Assembly (NCBI GenBank): GCA_028583405.1
Contig: JAPTMU010000110.1
Span: forward strand, 466,501 to 530,500
DNA from: Pogonophryne albipinna
Taxonomy: Eukaryota > Chordata > Actinopteri > Perciformes > Artedidraconidae
Reading direction: 5' to 3'
Length of the DNA: 64,000 nucleotides
Positions 1 through 9,779 of the stretch are shown piece by piece. Both the position numbers and the translations under genes were made by a program. Numbering within the stretch: the stretch's first letter is position 1; each line of letters starts with the position of its first letter. The notes below the pieces were generated by a model. That model was given only the letters and a program-made list of their open reading frames with translations, was not told where the DNA came from and did not search any database.

Positions 1-606
1 GGCACTGGTTGTGACCTCTGGGAAAGTTTAAGATATAAAAAAAACGTTGCTGAACCTAATTTGATGTATGTTGTTCTGATAGTGGCCAGATTTAAAACCA
101 CATGTTGACTACATTCAGTCAAACCCTATTGAGAAGGCATCCAAAGCGCTTACATTTCTGTCTTTACGTCAAGTGATTCTTCAGAGGGTCTTTTCTTATA
201 ACAACATCTCTGAGTCATCACAACTGTGTCTGTTAATGAATGATAATGGCAGCAGCACATTTCTCCCCTGGGCTAAGCAAACCTGTGATTAGTGGTTTTA
301 AAAAAAAAAGACCCCAGGTGGCTCAGTGGGGGGGGGGGGGACTGTGGAGCAGAACTAAAGCTGAACTAATCTGATTGATGTGGAAATGATAAACAAACAA
401 GAGGGCTTTCTGACGTTCGTGAGTTTCTTTTTGACAGGAAGGGTGATCAATGGAGACGTTTGTTAACAAGAACGAGATAAAGACAACATGAGAACAAATC
501 AGTTACACCTGAAGAGAAGAACACAAAGCCTGAGGTTTACTGTAAATAATATATCAGAAGCCCCCTCTGTCTTTGAGATTCAGACACAGATTTCACTCAA
601 ATCATC
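1..606. other. Non-coding, inferred igf2r intron 2
   Basis: No coding exon, RNA gene or clear transposon end is seen here. There are short A and G homopolymers near 300-340. By position it should be part of intron 2 of igf2r, whose exon 2 lies at 5066-5205 on the minus strand. No igf2r exon 3 is recognised anywhere in 1-5065, so that exon probably lies beyond the left edge. Confidence 0.5.
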
Positions 607-610
607 TTAA

Positions 611-1994
611 AGGGGACCTATCATGCAAAAAGCACTTTGTGATGTCTTTTATACATCAACATGTGTCCCCGGTGCGTCGGGGAACTCACGCAGCGTCAGA
701 AAATAAAACCCTCTCTCTTTTCCTCTGTACCCAAATCTCTAAAAACGGGGCTACAACAGAGCTGATCCAGATTTGCGTCCGATATGACGTAATATCTGAA
801 ATGTAGACCCACGGCCCTATCAGAAAGTTTATTTTACAGAAATAAGTCCTGTTTCTCGCTTGAGGCCAGGAAAAGGCTAGTCACTGTGACCTTTTGACCT
901 GTGCTGGACTATGGTGATTTGTTATATATGAATGCACCTGCCAATTACCTGAGCAAGTTAGATGCTGCGTATCACAGTGCACTCAGATTTTTGACAAATT
1001 GTAAAGCACTTACGCATCACTGTACCCTGTATACCAAGGCGGTTATGCCATCACTTACTGTACGGAGGCTCAGTCACTGGTACTTTTTCATTTACAAAGC
1101 CATGTTGGATAAACTACCATCTTATATCTGCTCCCTGATCTCTCTGCGAATTGAAAGTACTTATTGCCTGAGATCGCATGCTGTGGTTTTATTAAATGTG
1201 CCAAGTGCTAGGACTGTCTTAGGGAAGAAAGCTTTTAGATGTGCAGCTCCACTAACTTGGAACAGTCTGCAAAAAGAATGGAAAATTACCAAGCTAGTAC
1301 CACTACATGTTTTTAAAGCTCGGTTGGATGCTACACAATCAGATGCTGTTGGTACCTGTACATGTGGTTAAATATGTAAATTGTAATCCCTGTACATTTT
1401 GCTGTATGATGTCCTTTTGTTGTTCTGTTGTTTATGTTTTTATGTCTTCTTGTAGAACCTACTGCTGCAGGTCTCAATGGGATTTTACCTGGATAAATAA
1501 AGGTTTTGAATTGAATTGAATTGCTATCAGAAACAATGCCCGACTGTTTTGGACGTAATATGGTCGGTGTTTACATTAGCATCGCTAACACTCAGAGCTA
1601 ACCTGTACTGGAGAGCATGTGTGTGAAGAAGCAGGAAGTAAAAAGGAACTCACCTTGTGGTATAACCGGCAAGAGAGAAAGCCTTTGAGCTCCAAACTGT
1701 TTCAGAGAGAATCCTTGATAATCCATGATATGGCGTTTCATCACGGCAGCATTTAGTTTAGACAGTAGCTGCCGGGTCCCTCATGAGCTCAGACCCCTCC
1801 TCTTTATTATTTTAACCTTTATACCCCAAATCAGCACTTTTGAAGCAGGAAGTGAAATAGAGGGATATGAGGCATGGCTAGAATGGGTGATCTGTTTGGT
1901 ATTTTGAGCAAAACACTTCATAGACATGTTTTTTATATATTTGTATATATCTGAGACCTATGCTATTGCCTACAAATAGCATGATAGGTGACCT
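611..1994. mobile_element. piggyBac-like DNA element, split by a LINE
   Basis: The ends are inverted repeats: 611-626 (AGGGGACCTATCATGC) and 1979-1994, whose complement is AGGTCACCTATCATGC, 14 of 16 matching. Both ends abut TTAA (607-610 and 1995-1998), the target site of piggyBac-type elements. No transposase frame is seen, so this is a non-autonomous copy. A LINE fragment is nested inside at 827-1523. Removing that nested copy leaves an element of about 0.7 kb. The superfamily assignment is inferred from TTAA and the inverted repeats only. Confidence 0.6.
827..1523 (+). mobile_element. 5'-truncated LINE with RT C-terminal tail
   Basis: The frame 901-1371 encodes the far C-terminal part of a CR1/L2/Rex-type non-LTR retrotransposon ORF2. 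It has the familiar pattern of LDYGDLLYM, then YHSALRF, HHCTLY and FIYKAMLDKLPSY. The 3' end is AATAAA followed by repeated TTGAA (about 1496-1523). A 10-bp direct repeat, CTATCAGAAA, flanks it at 817-826 and 1524-1533 and is read as the target-site duplication. The reverse transcriptase core and everything upstream are missing, so it is dead. The clade is not resolved further. Confidence 0.75.
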
Positions 1995-1998
1995 TTAA

Positions 1999-3833
1999 AA
2001 TAATATAAAACATAGAAGCAGAGATTTATCATGTTTAATAAGCTGTAAACTGTAAATATTTGATTAATTTAGTGGATAAAACAACTGAAACACTTATTGA
2101 TCCGGTGCATCAAATCTCGCTGATATAATTATGTCTAAATTCAGGATCTGCGTCTCAACTGAGGGCATGACAGTCTTGAATGAAGTTAAATCAGTTTATG
2201 TCGGCGTGATTGAATAAACATCAGGGCTGAAGGTCACAGCTGGAGGGGAGGAAGCTAACCAGGCAACAGGTTGAGGTTAACCACTAATGCATGGAGGGAA
2301 ATGACAGAATATATTGCAACTATTCTATTTTATTAATTTTTTCAACTTAAAACGTATGATATGCTGCACATCTTTCCATATAGCATAGGATCATATGGAA
2401 TTGTGGGTAATATGTCCTGCTCTAGAAGGCTGAATTAGACAACTGCATGCAAATGAGGGCTGGGAATATCATGTAAACGTCCTTTTTTTATACCATAAGT
2501 AGAGTTTTTACATGGTTTTAAAGGCTACAAATAATAGTAATGTATTTTTCTGAATTCACCGCACTTTCTTTTACCTGTACCGTCATTGGCCTTTACCTGC
2601 TTAGTCATTAAATCTGCATTACTGATGATTATGGATCACATTTCTCATGGTGCAAATACTTTGAGAAAGCATCATTTGGTAAAAGCTGCAATATAGACGG
2701 AGGTTTTCTCATAAAGAATATCCAGATATCAGATTTGTTTTTCATATATAACTCATCATGGTTAGGTGTAGCTCCTGCCTGCCTTTTATTTTGCAGCGAG
2801 GGACAGAAAGGTTGATCTTGATATGCTCTAAAGCACTACTTCTCTCTGTGGTCCTGTCAGCGAATCAGGAATCAGATCTGAACATTTTGGAGTCAGTCTT
2901 ATCATTTAGAACAGTATTACACCTCTTATCCTCAGACACACAGCCACTACAATAACTGAACTACTGTTACACTAACACTTATGCGCACTGGAATAAATAC
3001 ATCCACACACAACTATTTGGTCATTAGATCATCCTTTTAAGCAACAAAGCCATATATTTGAGGCTCCAGGGTCTCAATTATAAGGTTTTGATGCCTTTCT
3101 TTGTTATAGATTACAGTAAATGTAATAATTTTGGGCTGGTCAAATAAAACACGACATCTGATGAAAATGCCCTGCCTGTGGGAAAATATAATTGGCATTT
3201 TTATAGTTTTTGAAGAGGAAATTGTTGTTAATAGTCGCTGCAGCCCTACACTCGTCATTCAAAGTGACAGTAGGAGTGCAGGTGCCGTAAAACATCAAAT
3301 GTATCAGAGTTATTCAAGTTGTTATGAAACAAACATTAAAAACATATCTCACCAAATAAATCCCACACATACGCTTTCTGCGCACATGCAGTAACATGCA
3401 TACGAGCACAATAATATCATTGTTCATTAATATGTTTTCATTGCCTCTGATTTGACGACAACTCATCAATTCTTAGCAAGAAGGCAAACTTCCAAGTGGT
3501 CAAACAACAGGACTTCAAAGTAGATCACATGATCCACGATCACTAATGCAGATGATTCAAAGTTAATCAGATGCCTTACACAGAACAGACCACAAGCTGT
3601 GTGTTTGGCAAAAACACACAGCAGCAGTGGTATACAAACAGCCTAGGATGTAGATTTACTCCTGCAGTGTCACTAAAGAGTGTGAAATGTTCTGCTGCGT
3701 GGCCGTCATAAGACACATGGGACGCATCAGAGTCAAAGAGCACTAAGGTAATGTCAGCTCACATGCACCTTGCTATTCAAAACAACTAGTTAGGGTTTTA
3801 ACAGAGCAGTGTGGTTAAACTGAATACAAAAGG
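1999..3833. other. AT-rich non-coding stretch
   Basis: No conserved coding pattern, RNA gene or transposon end is recognised. The short frames here lack splice signals that would join them into a protein. By position it is intron 2 of igf2r. Confidence 0.5.
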
Positions 3834-4435
3834 GCGCGTTCACACCGGAGTACTTTTCCCGTTTAGTTCCGATAGTTCCTGGGATTTTGCGTTCACACCA
3901 AAAAGAGAACTTAGTTCATGTGAACTTTTACCCCTTTTTTAGTCCCTGCTAGAGAGGTGGTACTTTCCTGGGGAGAAAAAAGTTCCAATTTCTGATTGGC
4001 TGGGCGAATTGCAAACCACGCCCCGTGAAACTCGGAAAAGTCATTGTATTTGCTGGCATTAGCATTATTAGCATTAGCATTATTAGCATTAGCCCAGTGG
4101 GAGCGGTGGAGATGAGGAGGTGTCGGCGTTCAGGCGATTTACTCGGAAGGCTTCAGTAGAAGCTGCTGGGAGTCCCAGCAGCTTCTACTGAAGCCAGTCC
4201 CCAACTCCGGGGACTTCCGGCCGGGGACTTCGGGTGGCAGTATACGCCGTGAAGTGGTTTGCGGCCTGCCAGTAAACCCAAAGCAGCAGAAGAAGAAGAA
4301 GTGACGTCAGCGGCTTCATTTGCCTAATCCTCCCCCAGGGACTTATTCCGGTGTGAACGCGATCGGCTCTTAGTTCCATGGGGGTACTAAGTGCTGGGAA
4401 CTAAGTACGGCAAAGTACTTGGTGTGAAAGCGGCT
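3834..4435. mobile_element. MITE with TTCACACC inverted ends
   Basis: The left end begins GCGCGTTCACACCGGAGTAC. The complement of the right end begins AGCCGCTTTCACACCAAGTA, so the two ends are imperfect inverted repeats sharing TTCACACC and AGTACTTT. The six bases AAAAGG occur on both sides (3828-3833 and 4436-4441) and may be the target duplication. There is no transposase. The interior holds an (ATTAGC)-type simple repeat near 4060-4090 and a perfect palindrome at 4149-4195. The superfamily is not assigned. Confidence 0.6.
4149..4195. repeat. Perfect 47-bp palindrome
   Basis: Two 23-base arms (4149-4171 and 4173-4195) are exact reverse complements around a single central G at 4172. It lies inside the MITE at 3834-4435. 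Confidence 0.95.
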
Positions 4436-5065
4436 AAAAGGAGTACTTCAACATGTTTAATTACTGGAATACAAAGAGGCACTAGCTTATTATTATATGT
4501 CTTTCTGTTACACCATGTTGTTCTACTAGTAAGGACAATGGTGCCGCTTGCAAAATCACATTTAAAGCTTAAATGTGCAACTTTACACAGTTTGTGGCTC
4601 TGCTGAGCTCTTACAGGCAACTGAAATGAAAGCGCCTCAAATATGGAAAACATGTTGTGGAAAAGAAATCTTAACTATTTGGCTTTCCTTAAGAGGAAGA
4701 CAACAATAAGTTACATGACTTGTATTGGCGAAAAGTACAGAGCCATAGTCAAAAAATACATGTGTCAGACACACCCAAATAAAAGCTTTTACACACATGT
4801 ATAATGTTTAAAATATGCTGAAGAGAAACTATCAAAGTCTTTCTACTTCCCAAGATCTGTCTTCTTCATTATAAATAGTATGTCATATTGGATTAGAATG
4901 GAAATGTCTGTTCTGCTCCTGGTATATTTCTATATTTAATCGATTATTTCTCTAACAGACTGCCATGATGTCGACACCTGGCTGCTAAGAGATGTCGGGT
5001 GAAACTGTGACACCTTTGCTGTGTAAACCAGTGTAAACCAGTGTAAACCAGTGTGCTGTACTCAC
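4436..5065. other. igf2r intron 2, part next to exon 2
   Basis: No further exon is seen. Three exact copies of the 10-mer GTGTAAACCA occur at 5021-5050, a few bases inside the intron from the exon 2 splice donor. Confidence 0.5.
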
Positions 5066-6929
5066 CCACAGACTGGGCAGCTTTGGTGTTGAGGTCCCGG
5101 GCGCAGACGGCGGTGCTGGGGCCACAACTGGTCGACGGTGAGGACTCACAAAGCCTTAGCGTGTAGCCGACTTTATTAACCTGGTCTATGGCCTCCCATT
5201 TATAACTGCAACACAAGAAAAGAAACGCATTAAGTAAAGAAGATGGAGAGGAATTAGGTTTAAACATTTATCAGTTGGACCTGCAGCGTTAAATACATTT
5301 CATTTTTCCTTTGTTGTTAATTTAAAGAGCTCAGTGCAATGGCGAGAGCATCACCTATGATTTTTACAATTAAGCAGCCGCTACTACTAAGACCATTTTC
5401 ACCACCAATTCAAATAGATGCTAGTCAACGTGATGTCTCGAAATTGCTTGTTTAGTCCGACCGATCCTCAAAAGGTATCTTATTTAAAATATTAGTATGC
5501 AGGGAATAAGCAGCAACACTTTGTAACACATCTAAGCACAATTACCAGATGCAGTGTGTTTTAAAAAGTAAATATATCACACAAATAAAGATGTACAAGG
5601 TACAAAAATGACAAAAAAAACAATTAGTTTAAGCACTTTAAAAATGTCTCAACACTCAACCACAACTCGCTAGTCAAGAAAATGTACATAAAAACATGTA
5701 TTTCTTGTAAAATATTAGTGTGACCCATTTCTGTAAATGCTACCAAAACAAGGAACTAACTAACAGCTGCAGCCTGAACTCACAGATTAACTTTCTGGTT
5801 ATCTTTTCATTATTTCTGTGTCAATATTTGAACAGCAGCTCCATTAAAGTACAGCACTGCATGTAGACAACAGTGAATGCTATTTACTTTAGCTATGATA
5901 TAACTGCAGTGTTTTATAACTGATTTATGGAAAGGCAAGTCATATAAACGAGTCATGTCAGTTTACGCTGCTAACAATTAGCGTTAGCTTGTTGACATGA
6001 CAGATTTCATGTCACGTTAGCCGCTAGCTACACGTTAGCTTGTTACAAAAACAACATATTGTTAAGTTCACTGCTTTGACTAGAGACAGTTTAAATTAGG
6101 ATAGAAGCTAATTGTATTCAATTGTTGTCAAGTTAACTGGTTTAAACGTATCAAGTAGCACATTCAACACAACAAGACATTATTTCTAATCTATATGTTA
6201 GCTAGCTTGCACAAATGAAAGCTAATAGTATGAAATTAACATTAGATACATATATTGCTGATTATTTATTTGACAGTATACATTCATATTACATCAGTGG
6301 ATCCATTGAAACCGGGTCAATAATAAGCAAATAACCACATGTAATTATTCCTATTGTTATTACTGGCTGCTGTCCCTTAGCTAGACAATTAAACTTCTGT
6401 AATACATCTGTAAATAACTGTACAATACATACTTCCACCTTTCATAATAACACCTGGCTGCTATCTCACAACTGTTACTAGTACTGGATGTGTACATTGT
6501 GTAATTTCTACATTTATCTTTAATATTTCAAAGTATGCTACTTAATTAATATGAATCTTTGGCTCTTTACTTGCTGTGATAATGTAAATGTCCCTTATAT
6601 GGGATGAATAAAGGCATATATTTAGCTAAAACGTGTGTGTGTACATAAGGGTATAAAACGCAGTAATGTGTTGTGAGCTGTTATTACCTGCAAAGGTCCT
6701 GGGGGAAACCGGCTCAATAAAAAGCAAATATCCACATCTAATCCTGCTAATATTTAGCTTAAACATTTGTGTACATGTTGTGTTTTGTTAGCTAGTATTA
6801 CCTGCAGAGGTCCTGGTACCACGGGTTCTCATCGGCTCCGGACCGGACCGACAAACACACCAGAACCGACACCGACCAAAGCACCAGCTTCAGAGGCGAG
6901 CATCGGTCAGATTTACCCAGAAATAACAT
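5066..6929 (-). CDS. igf2r: igf2r (cation-independent M6P receptor), exons 1-2
   Basis: This is the 5' end of the gene for the large sorting receptor that carries mannose-6-phosphate enzymes to lysosomes and, in mammals, binds IGF2. Exon 1 (6802-6929) starts at the ATG at 6927-6929 and encodes a hydrophobic signal segment at about residues 13-28. It ends in ENPWYQDLC with a GT donor. Exon 2 (5066-5205) continues SYKWEAID, then GYTLRLC and CGPSTAVC, and ends in QSVG. That spacing of cysteines and the S-Y-x-W-E-A-x-D and CGPS-AVC blocks match the start of the first MRH repeat of vertebrate IGF2R. Phases agree (128 nt, then 140 nt). Only 89 of roughly 2,400 residues are in the window. The gene is divergent from the astacin gene at 9780. 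Identity rests on memory of the family, not on a search. Confidence 0.85.
5206..6801 (-). other. igf2r intron 1
   Basis: AT-rich intron with no other exon seen. It starts with the GT donor next to exon 1 (complement of 6800-6801) and ends in TTGCAG before exon 2. Two pairs of related segments suggest local duplication: around 6305-6350 and 6700-6745 (both with AAACCGG-TCAATAA-AAGCAAATA), and 6680-6710 against 6791-6820, the second covering the exon 1 donor. Confidence 0.6.
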
Positions 6930-7844
6930 GTTTTCTGCGGTGGATTCTGTCGGTGCAGACTAACTAAGACGACGACATGATACGGCAGAGTGGTCTTTCT
7001 GCTCTGGAGCAAATTGGTGAGGAAGTGAATGCACCACATGATAGGACGTCACATGACTCCCATGGTGCTGACTGATGCTGCCTTCATGATCTGTGGGAAA
7101 ATAGGAAATATAATTAAAAATGTTGCTTTTTTGTAATGTTATATTTACTATCGATTTTTTAATGTTAATTAATAAGTTGGTGAAATTATAATTTTTGGAT
7201 GTGATCTACAAAATATATGTTTGATTTTATATCTTGTTTTACTGTATTTTATTGTTGTCTTTGTATGTCTATTCATAAAGTTGTTAAACACCCAAAGATT
7301 AGATATTTAACATATATCTTTGAACATGAACGTCTTGTTTCTACATGGTACCTGAACGCAGCATTCCTGAACGACTTTCATTGAATTTCTTGTGGTAAGA
7401 AGAAACGTCCCAAAAAAAATAATAGGAATGCAGATCATCCAGTTTCACACATATTGCTCTTTGTTCGATGGTACATGAACGCACCGCCCTTTTTGACACA
7501 TAGCCTTTGCCCCAAAGAGCAAACGTCTTTTTATTCTACCTCAATCAGACCTAGATATGTAACCATAATATTAACCCTATAAATAACATTATAATTAATT
7601 TAGTAGAGTTTGTTAAGAATCATAATAAAGCTGCAGCTGTTCCTGAAAGTGACAACGTGGAGCAGAAACGCTTAAATAATAGTAAGTGCGCGCCTTTAGG
7701 TGTCATGTGGCGCCCCCTGGTGGTCATATTGAACCACTACAAAACCTCTCACTCATCACTTACTAAAAGGACACTGCTTACTCAGGGCCAGCTGTCTAAA
7801 CAGTGTTACATTTTGGGGATTTCCCCCCTGTTATATTCACAGTT
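6930..7844. other. Intergenic, igf2r promoter side
   Basis: This is the upstream region of igf2r. The first 150 bases are less AT-rich than the rest and probably hold the igf2r 5' UTR and promoter, but no TATA box or other defined site is recognised. From about 7100 to 7620 it is AT-rich with no gene seen. Confidence 0.4.
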
Positions 7845-8510
7845 TCAATCAATCAATCAATCAATGTTTATTTATATAGCCCAATATCACAAATGTTACA
7901 TTTGTCTCAGTGGACTTCACAGTTTGTACAGAATATCAGTATGACAATACGACACCCTCTGTCCTTAGACCCTCACATCGTACAAGGAAAAACTTTCGAA
8001 GAAAACCCACAGTTTAAAGGGAAAAATGGGAGAAACCTCAGGGAGAGCAACAGAGGAGGGATCCCTCTCCCAGGACGGACAGACGTGCAATAGATGCCGT
8101 GTGTAAATTGAAAAGATAATACATTTGCAACATAGGTAGTCCAAATGTTTGGAAATGCATGTGTGTATAATAGGAAGATGAATCCACGAGGATATCCATC
8201 CAGGACCTATGATCCAGGACCACAGCCACGACTCCAGATCCAGGGCTCGCGATGCAGGACACAGGACCGCAGGATCATCCATGACTCCGGATCCCAGCGT
8301 ATATAGACACCAAAAAGAAATAAATTTGGGGAAGCTGGGTTAATCGGAACATGAGAGTACACAGGTATAGACAGAGAGAAGGAAGAAGTAAGATGTCCCC
8401 CGACAAACTAAGCCTATATCAGCAAAACTAGGGGCTGAATCTAATCAGCCCTAACTATAAGCTTTATATAAGTTTCTAAAAAAGATAGTTTTTATTCAGA
8501 AATGTGGACA
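7845..8510 (-). mobile_element. Dispersed retroposon-like repeat with (ATTG)n tail
   Basis: On the minus strand the sequence ends in AATAAACA followed by (TTGA)n at 7845-7866, the usual look of a non-LTR 3' end. The adjoining text (TATATAGCCCAATATCAC, then TTACATTTGTCTCAGTGGAC) resembles a very common fish interspersed repeat. Frames here carry no known domain. The far end near 8510 is a guess. Confidence 0.5.
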
Positions 8511-8848
8511 CGCTTTTGCTGCTAAGAGCTCTTTTTGAATGATTTAGCTGACAGTACAGTGGTGACAGGAAATGGAAGCAATAAAAACATGCAACAAACC
8601 CCTTTTCAAACTTGGGATTAGTGCGAGTGCATAGTCTGCATTTCAGACAAAATGTTTATTATAATTTCTAATTTACCTCTTGGAAGATGCTTACAGTGTT
8701 TTCCCTCTAGCATTGCTTTAAACAGTCCTTGATCTGTCCAACCGTGTATTCTAAACTTTATTTAAACACATATGATGCTTCTGAGTTAGCCAAATATAGT
8801 TCACATTTTTTGTTTTTTTAATGAAATGTTCTCTTTGAGTGTCTTTAG
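8511..8848. other. Non-coding gap
   Basis: AT-rich sequence between two repeats; nothing recognised. Confidence 0.4.
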
Positions 8849-8856
8849 ACTTAGGT

Positions 8857-9432
8857 CAGGGGGGTCAAACTCAAATACACAGTGGGCCAAAATTAAAAAA
8901 TCGGTTCTCGTCGAGGGCCGGACTGGTTCAATGTTTATTGCAACACTTATTGAAATGAACTTATTGCATATTCAACCTGGAACTAACAAAGCTTCAATTA
9001 TTGCCTATAAAAACAACATTAAACATTAAATAATCAGCTGCATTCATTTCTTATGGCTCTATCTGCAGCTTCATTTCTTATGAGTACATTTTCCCACAGG
9101 CCAACAACAGCTTCAAAAAAAACCTTCCCCTCAAAGAGAAAACCAAACATGCCCTGTTGTCGTGAGAGAGAAAGTGCAGAAGGAAACATCCATGAAACTC
9201 AGTGTGCTGCTCTGTGATGCTAGTTCAGATACTTGGCATCTCATCTTGGGTGCAGGTTCATCAATGTTTGGGCTCAGGCTCTGAGCTGAGGAGACCCTCA
9301 GGATGGAGTGAAGGTGTGCGTGCAATATACCGGAGGGCCAGATCTAATAGGAATTGAAAATTATCATGCGGGCCGAAATTAAATCCACCAAGGGCCTGAT
9401 TTGGCCCCCGGGCCTTGAGTTTGACACATGTG
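8857..9432. mobile_element. hAT-type element upstream of astacin copy 1
   Basis: The left end reads CAGGGGGGTCAAACTCAA and the complement of the right end reads CACATGTGTCAAACTCAA, so the ends share GTCAAACTCAA in inverted order. An 8-bp direct repeat ACTTAGGT flanks it (8849-8856 and 9433-9440), as expected for hAT. A minus-strand frame at 9131-9325 looks like the C-terminal shred of a hAT transposase, but no full gene remains. The right half of the same insertion recurs upstream of astacin copies 2-5 (from about 38924, 45936, 55357 and 62344), with the outer half replaced by other sequence. Confidence 0.75.
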
Positions 9433-9686
9433 ACTTAGGTAATGAATAACAGAAAATACCAGGTTCTTTGCAAAGAAGGTAAGAGAAAATAAATATGTTA
9501 CGTAAAAGCGATGAGTCAAAAATATTGTTGCAAATTGTTGACCTACACCCTAATAATTAGTCCCCATTGCGCAATATATGTCAAGAAAAAGCCTAAAAAT
9601 AACACCAATACATTATGAATAGATATCACACTGTGTTAGCCCCTTTAAACCCACTGCAGCGCCCTCTACAGGTCAGGCTGAATGCT

Positions 9687-9694
9687 TATATATA
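9687..9694 (+). promoter_or_regulatory. TATA box of astacin copy 1
   Basis: TATATATA lies 86 bases before the ATG and is kept in the other four copies. Confidence 0.7.
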
Positions 9695-9779
9695 GAGCCT
9701 ATAATCAGTGAAGTGATCACAGCTGCTGAGGAGACAGTCAGGACGCTAGTTTGTTAGTTTGTTGAAACTGTGTTGCACT

